Positions 15,546 through 23,797 of a DNA stretch of 64,000 nucleotides are shown one piece after another. Positions within the stretch are counted from its first letter, which is position 1. Every line of letters starts with the position of its first letter. Source of the DNA: Nonomuraea roseoviolacea subsp. carminata (GTDB lineage: Bacteria; Actinomycetota; Actinomycetes; Streptosporangiales; Streptosporangiaceae); the NCBI RefSeq assembly GCF_024172185.1, contig NZ_JAMZEC010000001.1, forward strand, positions 7,787,001 to 7,851,000, read 5' to 3'. The notes under the pieces were generated by a model. The model saw only the letters and a list, made by a program, of their open reading frames with translations. It was not told where the DNA came from and did no database searches. Both the position numbers and the translations under genes were made by a program.

Positions 15546-17083
15546 CGCAGGTGCGATGCGCCCGCCGCCCGGGAAGGAGCGGCCGTCACCTGCGGCGGGG
15601 CGCCGAACCAGGTGCGCAGCGCCGCCTCCAGAAGGGCCGTGCCGCCGTCGGGGCCGCAGGCCCACGCGATGGCGCCGTCCGGACGGATCAGCGCGCCGCC
15701 CAGCGCCGGATGGTCCACGGCCGTCACCTCCACCACCTCGACGCGGTCCCGCCAGGCGGCCGCCGCGGTGACCGCCCGGCCGCCCGCCGGGGCGAACAGC
15801 ACGGGCCGGCCGCCGGTGGTCAGCCGGCTCAGCGGCACCTCCCGGCCCGGCTCCTCGGCCGGGGAGAGCACGACGTCCGGGCAGTGCGTGCCGATCAGCG
15901 GGTGCGCCTCCGGCGTCGCGTACGGGAACGCGTAGCGCGTCCCCAGGCCCGACAGCAGCCGGCCGAAATAGCGATTGACGTCCGGGATGTCCATCAGATC
16001 CGCGACGATGTCGCGCAGGGCGTCCGTGTGCGGTCCCGGCAGCATGAGCGCCGACTGCGCGCGCGTGTTGCGCAGCACGGCCTCCCCCACGGGGTGCCGC
16101 TCGGCGGTGTAGGTGTCGAGCAACCCCTCGGGGGCGGTCCCGTTCACCTCGGCGGCCAGCTTCCAGCCGAGGTTGACGGCGTCCGTCAGCCCCAGGTTGA
16201 GCCCCTGACCGCCGTTGGGGGAGTGGACGTGGGCCGCGTCGCCCGCCAGCAGCACCCGGCCCAGCCGGTAGGTGGCGGCCTGGCGGGCCTGGTCGGTGAA
16301 GCGCAGGGCGTCGCCCATCCGGGTGAACGTCACGTCCACGCCAGCCACGCGCCGCACGCTCGCCCGCAGCTCCTCAGCCGTGACCGGCCCCTCATGGCGC
16401 TCGTGGACGTCGGCGAAGTCGAACGTGCCGATGCCGCCGGGGCCGTGGAGGAGCATGCCGCCCGGCAGCCGGCCCGGGGGCGGCAGAGCGCCGGGGTCGG
16501 CCGGCTCGGCGTGCGCCTGGCGGGCCGTCATGAGCGGAGGGGTGCCGGGGAAGGCGAACCCGGCGAGCTTGCGCACGGTGCTGCGCCCGCCGTCGCACCC
16601 CACCACGAAGGCGGCGCGAAGCCGCCGCTCGCCGGCGCCCGTGGCGACGGTGACGGTGACGCCGTCCTCGTCCGGGGAGACCCCGGTGACGGTGTGCCCT
16701 CGACGCACCGCGACGCCGAGCGCGGCGGCGTGCTCGCCCAGGACGGCCTCGAGGTCGGGCTGCCAGATGAGGACGCCGCGCCGGTCCGGCTCCTCCTGCA
16801 GCAGCGGGTCGATCTTGTGGATCCACGCGAAGTGGTCCTTCTCGCTGCCGTGCTCCCGCGCCTTCTGCGCTCCGCGTTCGGGCTGGTGCGCCTGGAGCCG
16901 CCCACCGAGCCCGCGCCGCCGCAGCGCCTCGGCGGCCAGCGGCCCGATCCCGCGCGACCTGCGCAGCGGCGACGGCTCCGCCAGCCGTTCCAGCACCAGC
17001 GGCTCGGCTCCGGCCAGGCGCAGCTCGGCGGCCAGGAGCAGGCCGACCGGCCCGGCTCCGACCACGATCACGTCGGCGTCCAT
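15542..17083 (-). CDS. FAD-dependent aromatic monooxygenase (PheA/TfdB-like)
   Basis: 513 aa. The N-terminal Rossmann motif is VVGAGPVGLLLAAEL, the middle DG motif VVGCDGGRSTVRK, and the FAD/ribityl motif GDAAHVHSPNGGQGLNLGLTDAVNLGWKLA. This order defines class A flavoprotein monooxygenases acting on phenols, polyketide aromatics or rifampicin-type antibiotics. The C-terminal 120 residues form the usual thioredoxin-like domain. Start ATG 17083 has AAGGAGG. It is divergent from a TetR whose operators overlap this promoter, the arrangement expected for a substrate-induced detoxification enzyme. Confidence 0.9.
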   Translation of the reverse strand: MDADVIVVGAGPVGLLLAAELRLAGAEPLVLERLAEPSPLRRSRGIGPLAAEALRRRGLGGRLQAHQPERGAQKAREHGSEKDHFAWIHKIDPLLQEEPDRRGVLIWQPDLEAVLGEHAAALGVAVRRGHTVTGVSPDEDGVTVTVATGAGERRLRAAFVVGCDGGRSTVRKLAGFAFPGTPPLMTARQAHAEPADPGALPPPGRLPGGMLLHGPGGIGTFDFADVHERHEGPVTAEELRASVRRVAGVDVTFTRMGDALRFTDQARQAATYRLGRVLLAGDAAHVHSPNGGQGLNLGLTDAVNLGWKLAAEVNGTAPEGLLDTYTAERHPVGEAVLRNTRAQSALMLPGPHTDALRDIVADLMDIPDVNRYFGRLLSGLGTRYAFPYATPEAHPLIGTHCPDVVLSPAEEPGREVPLSRLTTGGRPVLFAPAGGRAVTAAAAWRDRVEVVEVTAVDHPALGGALIRPDGAIAWACGPDGGTALLEAALRTWFGAPPQVTAAPSRAAGASHLR

Positions 17084-17093
17084 GAATGCCTCC

Positions 17094-17131
17094 TTAACTT
17101 GTTAAAGAGCACCGTGCCTTTAACTTGTTAA
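17094..17131. promoter_or_regulatory. Pair of TetR operators, TTAACTTGTTAA
   Basis: TTAACTTGTTAA occurs at 17094-17105 and again at 17120-17131, both followed by AG, with starts 26 bp apart. The first copy touches the Shine-Dalgarno of the monooxygenase gene. The AT-rich palindrome stands out strongly in a 73% GC background. The divergent TetR (17181-17813) is the probable binder, repressing both directions. Confidence 0.85.
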
Positions 17132-17180
17132 AGTGTCAAGCCGAAGAGGGCGGGCGGAGGAGAGGGAGGACCGGCGCGCG

Positions 17181-17813
17181 ATGCCGATCGACAAGGAGGT
17201 CGCGGCCCGCACGGCGCTGCGGCTGCTGGAGGAGGACGGTCTGGACAAGCTGACCGTGCGCCGGGTCGCCTCGGCGCTCGATGTCCGGGCGCCGGCGCTG
17301 TACTGGCACTTCGCCGACAAGCGGGCGCTGCTCGACCAGATCGTGGACGTCATGCTCACCCCCGCCGCCGGGGAGCTGAGCCGTCCCGCCGGTGGGGAGC
17401 CGTGGTGGGAGTGGCTGGAGCGCTCGCTCGGCGCGTTGCGGCGCGCGCTGCTCGCCCATCGCGACGGGGCGCGCGTGGCGGCCGGCGCGGACCTCACGCG
17501 CGCCGTCGCGCTGGGGACGTTCGCCGAGCGGATCACCGAGGTGTTGCACGGCGCGGGCTTCGGGCTGGCCGACGCCTCACGGGCGGCGGGCGCGCTCGTC
17601 CACTTCGTCGTCGGACGGGCCCTGGAGGAGCAGTCGCGGCCGGCGCCCGAGGAGGAGGCGCGCGCGGTGGCGCGGGACGGCTTCCCCTTCCCCGTGCTCG
17701 CCGCCGCCCTGCGCGAGCGCCACGAGGCGGGGATCACGCCGGAGGAGGACTTCGGCTACAGCCTCACGATCATGCTGACCGGCCTGCGGGCGCTGCGCGA
17801 CCGGCTCGGCTGA
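17181..17813 (+). CDS. TetR-family regulator of the FAD monooxygenase
   Basis: 210 aa from ATG 17181, which follows GAGGGAGGA; a GTG at 17133 would extend into the operator region and is less likely. The HTH (KLTVRRVASALDVRAPALYWHFADKRALLDQI) and the C-terminal domain belong to the TetR/tetracycline-repressor branch. It is divergent from the monooxygenase, and the serine hydrolase 109 bp downstream could be co-transcribed. It probably senses the monooxygenase substrate; this is inferred from layout only. Confidence 0.9.
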   Translation: MPIDKEVAARTALRLLEEDGLDKLTVRRVASALDVRAPALYWHFADKRALLDQIVDVMLTPAAGELSRPAGGEPWWEWLERSLGALRRALLAHRDGARVAAGADLTRAVALGTFAERITEVLHGAGFGLADASRAAGALVHFVVGRALEEQSRPAPEEEARAVARDGFPFPVLAAALRERHEAGITPEEDFGYSLTIMLTGLRALRDRLG

Positions 17814-17829
17814 CCGTCGCCGCGGTTCC

Positions 17830-17904
17830 GGATTGCGTACGGCATGCCGATGTGCGTACAGTGTTCGCATCGAGCGAGTGTTGTACGCACGAGTGTTGTA
17901 CGCA
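17830..17904. promoter_or_regulatory. Repeat-rich promoter of the serine hydrolase
   Basis: CGAGTGTTGTACGCA is exactly duplicated head to tail at 17875-17889 and 17890-17904. Upstream, TGCGTAC occurs at 17834-17840 and 17853-17859, the inverse of the GTACGCA in the duplicated unit. This makes four half-sites around the promoter of the gene at 17923. It looks like a multi-site operator, but no regulator next to it clearly matches. Confidence 0.6.
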
Positions 17905-17922
17905 AACGAGGGGACGGCCACC

Positions 17923-19206
17923 ATGCCGAAGACCACCACCTGGGACATGAGCGGCAGCTGGGACGCCACCGGGGGATGGGCCACCCAGGGCAGGACGGAG
18001 GAGCACGCCCCGGCGCCGGGCGGCCTGTCCGCGGCCGGGCTCGACCGGATGCGCGAGGTGCTGGCCCGGCCGGTCGCCTCCGGCGCCGTCCCCGGCCTCG
18101 TCGCCCTCGTCGGCCGCGGCGACGACACGCACGTCGAGGTCATGGGCACCCTCAGCGCCGGGGGAGACGAGCCCATGCGCAGGGACACGATCTTCCGCAT
18201 GGCCTCCGCCACCAAGCCCGTCACGGCCGCCGCCGCGATGGTCCTCGTCGAGGAGTGCCGGCTGCGGCTCGACGACCCCGTCGACCCGTGGCTGCCCGAG
18301 CTGGCCGACCGGCGGGTCCTGAGGAGCCTGGACGCGCCGCTCGACGACACCGTGCCGGCCCACCGGCCGATCACCCTGCGCGACCTGCTGACCTTCACCT
18401 TCGGCTTCGGCGCCGTGCTCGCGCCCCCGGACACCTACCCCGTCCAGGTCGCGATCCGCGAGCTGGGCCTGGACACCACGTCGCCGGACTTCGGGCCCGA
18501 CGAGTGGATCAGGCGGTTGGGCGAGCTGCCGCTCATGCGCCAGCCGGGCGAGATGTGGCAGTACCACACGGGCTCCGACGTGCTCGGCGTGCTCATCGCC
18601 AGGGTGGCGGGACAGCCCTTCGAGACGTTCCTGCGCGAACGGATCCTCGACCCCCTCGGCATGAAGGACACCGGCTTCCACATCCCCGAGGACTCGATCC
18701 ACCGGCTGCCCGTCTGCTACGCCCACGACCCGGCGACCGGCGGGCTGACGGTGTGGGACGAGGCCGCCGGCGGCAAGTACAGCCGGGCTCCGGTGTTCGC
18801 GGCGGGCGGCGACGGCCTGGTCTCGACGGCCGACGACTACCACGCGTTCTACCGCATGCTGCTCGGCAAGGGCACGCTCGGCGGCGTGCGGGTCCTGTCG
18901 CGCGCCTCGGTCGAGCTCATGACCGGCGACCGGCTCACGCCCGCGCAGAAGACGGAGAAGGACGCCTTCGGCGACCACTTCGGGCGCCACGGCGGCTACG
19001 GCTTCGGCATGGCCGTGCGCACCCACCGCCGGGACCTGGCCTCGCCGGGGCAGTTCGGCTGGGACGGCGGCCTCGGCACGAGCGCGTACGCCGACCCCGC
19101 CGAAGGGCTCGTCGGGATCCTGCTCACCCAGACGGCCCAGGACTCCCCGGACACCCCCGGCCTCATCAGGGACTTCTGGACCGCCGCCTACCAGACCCTG
19201 GCCTGA
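17923..19206 (+). CDS. Serine hydrolase of the beta-lactamase / class C family
   Basis: 427 aa from ATG 17923 with GAGGGG upstream. The catalytic SxxK is S95-A-T-K98 (FRMASATK). The usual YxN motif appears as YHT in MWQYHTGSDVLG, and the third motif region is WDGGLGTSAY. There is no signal peptide, so it is cytoplasmic, unlike true secreted beta-lactamases. It more closely resembles EstB-type esterases or D-amino-acid/amide hydrolases. It follows TetR by 109 bp with its own repeat-rich promoter. Confidence 0.88.
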   Translation: MPKTTTWDMSGSWDATGGWATQGRTEEHAPAPGGLSAAGLDRMREVLARPVASGAVPGLVALVGRGDDTHVEVMGTLSAGGDEPMRRDTIFRMASATKPVTAAAAMVLVEECRLRLDDPVDPWLPELADRRVLRSLDAPLDDTVPAHRPITLRDLLTFTFGFGAVLAPPDTYPVQVAIRELGLDTTSPDFGPDEWIRRLGELPLMRQPGEMWQYHTGSDVLGVLIARVAGQPFETFLRERILDPLGMKDTGFHIPEDSIHRLPVCYAHDPATGGLTVWDEAAGGKYSRAPVFAAGGDGLVSTADDYHAFYRMLLGKGTLGGVRVLSRASVELMTGDRLTPAQKTEKDAFGDHFGRHGGYGFGMAVRTHRRDLASPGQFGWDGGLGTSAYADPAEGLVGILLTQTAQDSPDTPGLIRDFWTAAYQTLA

Positions 19207-19252
19207 CCGCCCTGCCGGGCCCCCGCCCTGACCGCCCTGCCGGGCTTCTGCC
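19203..19252. repeat. 25-bp direct repeat, two copies
   Basis: CTGACCGCCCTGCCGGGC begins both 25-bp units (19203-19227 and 19228-19252); a partial third copy (CTGACCGCCCT) appears at 19269. It lies in the 128-bp gap between the convergent serine hydrolase and carotenoid oxygenase, which holds no gene. The GC-rich unit could stall transcription, but no clean terminator is seen. Confidence 0.7.
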
Positions 19253-19334
19253 CTGTCACGCCCGCCCCCTGACCGCCCTCACGTCCCCGCCGTGAGCCGC
19301 CCTCCCGAGCCCCCGCCCGACCGCCGGGAGCGCG

Positions 19335-20711
19335 TCAGGAGGCGGGGTCGGGGATCCAGCTCCCGTGGAAGCCGGCCGGGACGCGGCGCGGCAGCCGCAC
19401 CGACGCCGTGCGCGACAGGTCGCCCGCGTCCAGCACCAGCAACTCCGAGCCCTGCCCGGCGCGGTCGGTGACGATCGACAGCAGCCAGCCCTCGTCCTCG
19501 GCCCGGGCGCCCTCGGCCGCCACGAACACCGCCTCGCCCGGCACCAGGTCCGGGCCGAGCTCCAGCGCCGCCGAGGAGCCCGAGCGCAGGTCGTGCTTCA
19601 CGATCGCGTCGGCGGCCGCGGTGTAGAGGTAGCGGTGCGCGTGACCGGTGCGGGCGTCGTCGTGGGTGGGGAACTCGACGGGCCGGTCGTCGAGCGGCTC
19701 CTCCTTGACCGCCCCGGAGGCGGGGTCCAGGGTCCAGCGGTGCAGCCGGGAGCTCCCGGTGGCCGCCGCCCGGGACGGGGCGTTCGCGACGGTCGCGGCG
19801 GAGGTGTCGCCCTCGCCGCCGATGCTCGGCCAGAACGCGGTGAAGTCCTCCGGCCGGTAGCGGACGCCGTCCACGACCACCCGCCCGGCCTCGTCCTCGT
19901 ACGCGTTGCCCACGTGGAAGACGTAGCAGGGATCGACATCGAACCAGCGCACCGGGCCCCCGGCCCGCGGCATGACGCCGAGCCGCGCCCCGTAGGCGTC
20001 GTCCCAGCGGAACGGCATGCCGGCGCCACTCCGCGCCAGGCCTATGTCGAACACCACCGGCAGGTCCAGCCACACGACGTGGTTCGCGGTCACGGCGAAG
20101 TCGTGCATCATCGTCGGGCCCGGCACCTCCACCTCGCGGCTCTCCACCAGCCGCCCGCCGGCCGACAGCCGGTGGTAGGTGAGGTACGGCGGGACGAGCC
20201 CGTACCCGAAGAACAGCAGCTCGCCGGTGACCGGGTCCTCCTTGGGGTGGGCGGTCATCCCGCCCTTCAGCAGCCCGCCGAAGTCGCACGGGCCCACCGT
20301 GTCCAGCTCGGGGGTCAGCTCGTACGGCAGGCCGGTCTCGACCAGCGCGAGGATGCGGCCGGCGTGCGGGACGACGTGGGTGTTGGCCGGGACGGCCGCG
20401 TGGTCGAACGTGCTGTCGGGGCGTACGAACGGGGCGCCGTCCGTGAACTTGGTGGTGCGCACCCAGCGGTTGCGGTACCACTCGGCGCGGCCGTCGCGCA
20501 GCCGCACGCCGTGCACCATGCCGGGCCCGGTGAACCAGTGGGCCGACGGGGTGCCCGGCAGCGGGTTGGGGCCGTTGCGGAAGTAGCGGCCGGTCAGCTC
20601 GGGCGGCAGGGTGCCCTCGACCGGCAGGCCGACCGCGTCGATCTCGTCGGGGACGGGGGCGTGGTGGCCCTCCAGCCACAGGGAGGGGGAGGTTCCGTTC
20701 GGCTGGCTCAT
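19335..20711 (-). CDS. Carotenoid cleavage oxygenase (RPE65 family)
   Basis: 458 aa, typical length. The family's beta-propeller iron site uses four His; matching positions are in ANTHVVPHAGR, MMHDFAVT, YVFHVGNAYED and GFHGSWIPD. The N-terminal TGRYFRNGPNPLPGTPSAHWFTGPGMVHGV is diagnostic. Enzymes of this family cleave carotenoids or stilbenoids with O2. Start is ATG 20711 with GAGGAG. No carotenoid biosynthesis genes lie nearby, so the natural substrate may be another conjugated alkene. The membrane protein gene upstream on the same strand ends 112 bp away. Confidence 0.93.
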   Translation of the reverse strand: MSQPNGTSPSLWLEGHHAPVPDEIDAVGLPVEGTLPPELTGRYFRNGPNPLPGTPSAHWFTGPGMVHGVRLRDGRAEWYRNRWVRTTKFTDGAPFVRPDSTFDHAAVPANTHVVPHAGRILALVETGLPYELTPELDTVGPCDFGGLLKGGMTAHPKEDPVTGELLFFGYGLVPPYLTYHRLSAGGRLVESREVEVPGPTMMHDFAVTANHVVWLDLPVVFDIGLARSGAGMPFRWDDAYGARLGVMPRAGGPVRWFDVDPCYVFHVGNAYEDEAGRVVVDGVRYRPEDFTAFWPSIGGEGDTSAATVANAPSRAAATGSSRLHRWTLDPASGAVKEEPLDDRPVEFPTHDDARTGHAHRYLYTAAADAIVKHDLRSGSSAALELGPDLVPGEAVFVAAEGARAEDEGWLLSIVTDRAGQGSELLVLDAGDLSRTASVRLPRRVPAGFHGSWIPDPAS

Positions 20712-20823
20712 CTCGATGCTCCTCACAGGCTCGGCACGGGTGGCGGATGGGTGGCGCGGGTTGCGGGACGGGTGGTGCGGGTGTCGGGGCTCGGCCCCGC
20801 CGCGGCGGGCGTCGGCCGGCCGC

Positions 20824-21408
20824 TCAGAGGCTCGGGCGCGCCGCGGCGGCCGCCGCCGCGCGCTCCCGGGCCCTCGCGGTGTAGCGCGCGGTGAAGACGG
20901 CCGGCAGGGTGAACCCGGCGACCTTGCAGGCCACCAGCACGGCGACGGCCTGCGGCGCCCAGTGCTGCACGCAGGCCAGCGCGATCGCGGTGACCGTGAA
21001 GCCGACGGCCCAGGCCCTGGTGATGACCACGTTGATCTGCCGGAACCGCTCCGTGGCGGCGATGTGCGCGTCGACCTGGCGGCGCGCGATGCCCTCCGTG
21101 AACGGGCGGCCGGCGGCGAGCGTGCCCCACGCGGTGACGGCGAGCCACGCGATGGCCAGCGACGCGCCGTACCCCAGCACCGGCGAGTGCGGCGCGGCGA
21201 ACGAGAGCGCGGTCAGCAGCGCCATGTAGACGGCGGTCGAGGTCTCCAGGATCAGCGCGTCCCACGCGATGCCGGAGCGCAGCCGGTCGAGGGCGAGCAG
21301 GACGAGCGCGGCGGCCAGGCCGGTGATCGCGCCGGTGCGGGCGTCGAACCCGCTGACGATGGCGAGGGCGATCCAGGGGAGAAAGGTCCGGCCGTAGTAC
21401 TTCAGCAT
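20824..21408 (-). CDS. Small integral membrane protein paired with PadR
   Basis: 194 aa with about five or six hydrophobic segments (17-35, 38-48, 60-82, 87-105, 135-152, 155-175) and an Ala/Arg-rich tail. No enzymatic motif is seen and the family is not recognised. ATG 21408 has GGAGG. It is divergent from a PadR regulator, and the intervening region holds two copies of a TTGACA(T/C)GTC(A/G)A operator. PadR proteins commonly control an adjacent membrane protein or exporter, so this is the probable regulated target. Confidence 0.75.
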   Translation of the reverse strand: MLKYYGRTFLPWIALAIVSGFDARTGAITGLAAALVLLALDRLRSGIAWDALILETSTAVYMALLTALSFAAPHSPVLGYGASLAIAWLAVTAWGTLAAGRPFTEGIARRQVDAHIAATERFRQINVVITRAWAVGFTVTAIALACVQHWAPQAVAVLVACKVAGFTLPAVFTARYTARARERAAAAAAARPSL

Positions 21409-21436
21409 GACGTCGCCTCCAGACGACATTCCAACT

Positions 21437-21493
21437 TTGACACGTCGAATCTAGACCTTCCAGTTTTGACATGTCAATCCAGAGAGGTAGAGT
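21437..21493 (+). promoter_or_regulatory. PadR operators and leaderless promoter
   Basis: TTGACATGTCAA (21466-21477) is a perfect palindrome, and TTGACACGTCGA (21437-21448) matches it at 10 of 12 positions, 29 bp away. The surrounding TTCCA(A/G)(C/T)TTTGACA is duplicated too. The first six bases of the perfect copy also form the -35 of a promoter, TTGACA-16 bp-TAGAGT (21488-21493), whose -10 ends 7 nt before the PadR ATG. PadR would therefore block its own transcription. Confidence 0.8.
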
Positions 21494-21500
21494 TCCGGTC

Positions 21501-22052
21501 ATGAGCCTGCGGCATGCGGTCCTCGGCCTGATCGTGGAACTCGACGGCGCGAGCGGCTACGACCTGATGAAACTCTTCGAGATCTCGCTGGCGAACGTGT
21601 GGACGGCCACCCAGAGCCAGGTGTACGGCGAGCTGGCCAAGCTCACGGCCGACGGCCTCATCGAGGTGGCGGCCGAGGGCCCGCGCGGCCGCAAGGAGTA
21701 CCGCGCGACGGACGCGGGGCGCGACGAGCTGCGCCGGTGGCTGGTCGAGGAGCAGCCCAGGCCAGCGCGGCGTGACGGGGTGCTGCTGAAGGTGTTCTTC
21801 CTCGGCCAGCTCGAACCCGAGCGGGCCCGCGCGTACCTGCGCGACAGCGCCGCGACCATGGGGGAGCGGCGCGACAGCCTGGCCGCGCTCCAGGAGGAGG
21901 TGACGTGGGGCGAGGACAATCTGTCGCTCTACGGGCGGCTCACGCTGGAGTACGGCCGGCGCTTCTTCGCGATGCGCAAGGAGTGGGCCGAGTGGGCGGA
22001 GGCCGAACTGGCCCGCCACACCGCGCCACCCGAGGACGCGGACCGCGCCTAG
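21501..22052 (+). CDS. PadR-family transcriptional regulator
   Basis: 183 aa. The N-terminal winged helix is HAVLGLIVELDGASGYDLMKLFEISLANVWTATQSQVYGELAKLTADGLI, with the wing RGRKEYRATDAGRDEL; a C-terminal coiled region (EEVTWGEDNLSLYGRLTLEYGRRFFAMRKEW) is typical of the Vir-type PadR subgroup. It has no Shine-Dalgarno, and the -10 TAGAGT ends 7 nt upstream, so the mRNA is probably leaderless. It probably regulates itself and the divergent membrane protein. Confidence 0.93.
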   Translation: MSLRHAVLGLIVELDGASGYDLMKLFEISLANVWTATQSQVYGELAKLTADGLIEVAAEGPRGRKEYRATDAGRDELRRWLVEEQPRPARRDGVLLKVFFLGQLEPERARAYLRDSAATMGERRDSLAALQEEVTWGEDNLSLYGRLTLEYGRRFFAMRKEWAEWAEAELARHTAPPEDADRA

Positions 22053-22085
22053 CGCGCTCGGGAGCCCTGGCCGCGCCTGGCGCGC

Positions 22086-22979
22086 TCAGGGCCGGCGCGC
22101 CCTGGCGTGGGTCCCGGTGCGGGCCTCGATGGCGTGCAGCACCGCCACCATGTCGGCCGCGCCGTGCCCCAGCTCCACGGTCTCCCCGAACAGGTCGTGG
22201 CAGACGTCGAGCAGGGGCGAGGCCAGGCCCGACGCCCGGGCCGCCTCGGCGATCAGCCGGTTGTTCTTCAGCACGTCCAGCGCCGCGGCCTGCACCGCGA
22301 AGTCGCGGGCCAGCAGCTTGGGCGCCTTCATCCGCGACACGGCGCTGGCCATCGGCCCGGCGTCCAGGATGTCGAGGAACCGCCCGCGATCCAGGCCGTG
22401 CCGGTCGGCGAAGTGGTACGCCTCGGTGAGCCCGGTGACCATGGTGATCAGGAACAGGTTCACCGCGAGCTTCGTCAGCAGCGCGCCCGGCACCGGCCCG
22501 CAGGCGAACGTCTCCCGGCACATCGGCGCCAGCAGCGGCGCGACCTCCTTGACGTCGGCCGCCTCCCCGCCCAGCATCGCCACGAGCCGCCCGGCCTCGG
22601 CGGGCTCGCGGGAGCCGGAGACGGGCGCCTCGACGTAGCCGCCGCCCGCCGCCCGGATGTCCCGCTCCAGCTCGCGTGAGTGGTCCGGCGAGGTCGTGCC
22701 CATGTGCACCACGACGCGTCCCGCCACCCGGGCGGCGAAGGCGGGCGTGCCCCGGCCGAGGACCGTGTCGATGGCCGCCTCGTCCGCCAGCATGAGGATC
22801 ACCGTGCGGGCCCGCCCGAACACCTCGCCGGGGCCGGACGCGACGTGGGCGCCGGCCGCGCGCAGCGGTTCGGCCCGGGACGGGGTGCGGTTCCACACCA
22901 CGAGCGGCGTCCCGGCGCGGGCCAGGTTGAGCGCCATCGGCTGTCCCATGACCCCGAGACCGACGAACCCCACGTCCAC
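22086..22979 (-). CDS. NAD(P)-dependent beta-hydroxyacid dehydrogenase-type reductase
   Basis: 297 aa. The N-terminal Rossmann motif is VGFVGLGVMGQPMALNLARAG. The substrate-binding region FVEAPVSGSREPAEAGRL (DAPVSGG equivalent) and the catalytic lysine region LLTKLAVNLFLITMVTGLTEAYHFA define the 3-hydroxyisobutyrate dehydrogenase/6-phosphogluconate family, which also includes imine reductases. GTG 22979 is the start. It is divergent from a TetR whose two operators lie between them, so it is probably induced by a small molecule. Specific substrate unknown. Confidence 0.9.
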   Translation of the reverse strand: MDVGFVGLGVMGQPMALNLARAGTPLVVWNRTPSRAEPLRAAGAHVASGPGEVFGRARTVILMLADEAAIDTVLGRGTPAFAARVAGRVVVHMGTTSPDHSRELERDIRAAGGGYVEAPVSGSREPAEAGRLVAMLGGEAADVKEVAPLLAPMCRETFACGPVPGALLTKLAVNLFLITMVTGLTEAYHFADRHGLDRGRFLDILDAGPMASAVSRMKAPKLLARDFAVQAAALDVLKNNRLIAEAARASGLASPLLDVCHDLFGETVELGHGAADMVAVLHAIEARTGTHARARRP

Positions 22980-23014
22980 GACGCACCACCACCTGCCTGC
23001 GCGACCAGCTTCTC

Positions 23015-23057
23015 TATGACAGTCGTCATACTAGAACGCGATATGACAAGCGTCATA
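23015..23057. promoter_or_regulatory. Two 16-bp TetR operators, TATGAC-n4-GTCATA
   Basis: TATGACAGTCGTCATA (23015-23030) and TATGACAAGCGTCATA (23042-23057) are matching inverted repeats 27 bp apart, centred between the reductase and the TetR gene. Both arms are identical in the two copies. They fit dimeric binding by the adjacent TetR (23137-23751). Confidence 0.88.
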
Positions 23058-23136
23058 GAGGGGTCTTCCTCGAACGCCCGTGAAGCGTGGGAGGGTACTC
23101 CTGACCAGGTGCGGGCGGCAGCGGCGGGAGGCCGGG

Positions 23137-23751
23137 ATGGCGGAGAAGGAGCGGGGTCCGCGGGAGCGGATGGTGTTCAGCGCGGCGCAGCTCATCCGCC
23201 GCGACGGGGTCGCCGCCACCGGGATGCGCGACGTGGTCGCCCACGCCCGGGCGCCCCGCGGCTCGCTGCGCCACTACTTCCCGGGCGGCAAGGAGCAGCT
23301 CGTCAACGAGGCCGTGGACTGGGCGGGCCGCTACGCCGCCGCCCGCGTCGCCCGGTTCCTGGCCGGCATGCCGCAGCCGTCGCCGAGCGGGCTGTTCGCC
23401 GCGATGGCCGCGCAGTGGATCGACGAGTACGGCTCCGTGGGGTTCGAGGCGGGCGGGTGTCCCGTCGCGGCGGCGACCGTGGACTGCTCGCGGGCGGCCG
23501 AGTCCACCCGGGAGGCCGCGGCGGCCGCGTTCGCCCGCTGGACCGCGCCGGTCGCGCGGGCGCTGGCCGACATGGGCGTGCCCGCCGCCCGGGCCGAGCC
23601 GCTCGCCACCCTGATGATCAGCGCGCTGGAGGGGGCGATCCTCATCGCGCGGGCCGAACGCGACGTGCGCGCCCTGACGACCGTGACCCGCGAGCTCGGC
23701 CCCCTCCTGGACGCCGCCGCGACCCCGCCGCCGGACGGCCCGACGACCTGA
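23137..23751 (+). CDS. TetR-family regulator, LmrA/YxaF type
   Basis: 204 aa from ATG 23137 with GGGAGG at 23126-23131. The HTH region is VAATGMRDVVAHARAPRGSLRHYFPGGKEQLVNEAV. The RGSLYHYFPGGKEQL signature and the GGCPVAAATVD motif define the LmrA/YxaF subgroup, known repressors of drug or flavonoid-responsive genes. It most likely controls the divergent reductase through the TATGAC-n4-GTCATA sites. Upstream candidate starts are inside the operator region and less likely. Confidence 0.92.
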   Translation: MAEKERGPRERMVFSAAQLIRRDGVAATGMRDVVAHARAPRGSLRHYFPGGKEQLVNEAVDWAGRYAAARVARFLAGMPQPSPSGLFAAMAAQWIDEYGSVGFEAGGCPVAAATVDCSRAAESTREAAAAAFARWTAPVARALADMGVPAARAEPLATLMISALEGAILIARAERDVRALTTVTRELGPLLDAAATPPPDGPTT

Positions 23752-23797
23752 CGGGGGCAGCAGGACGTGCTCGCGGTATGGGCCCGGTCCCCCGGCC

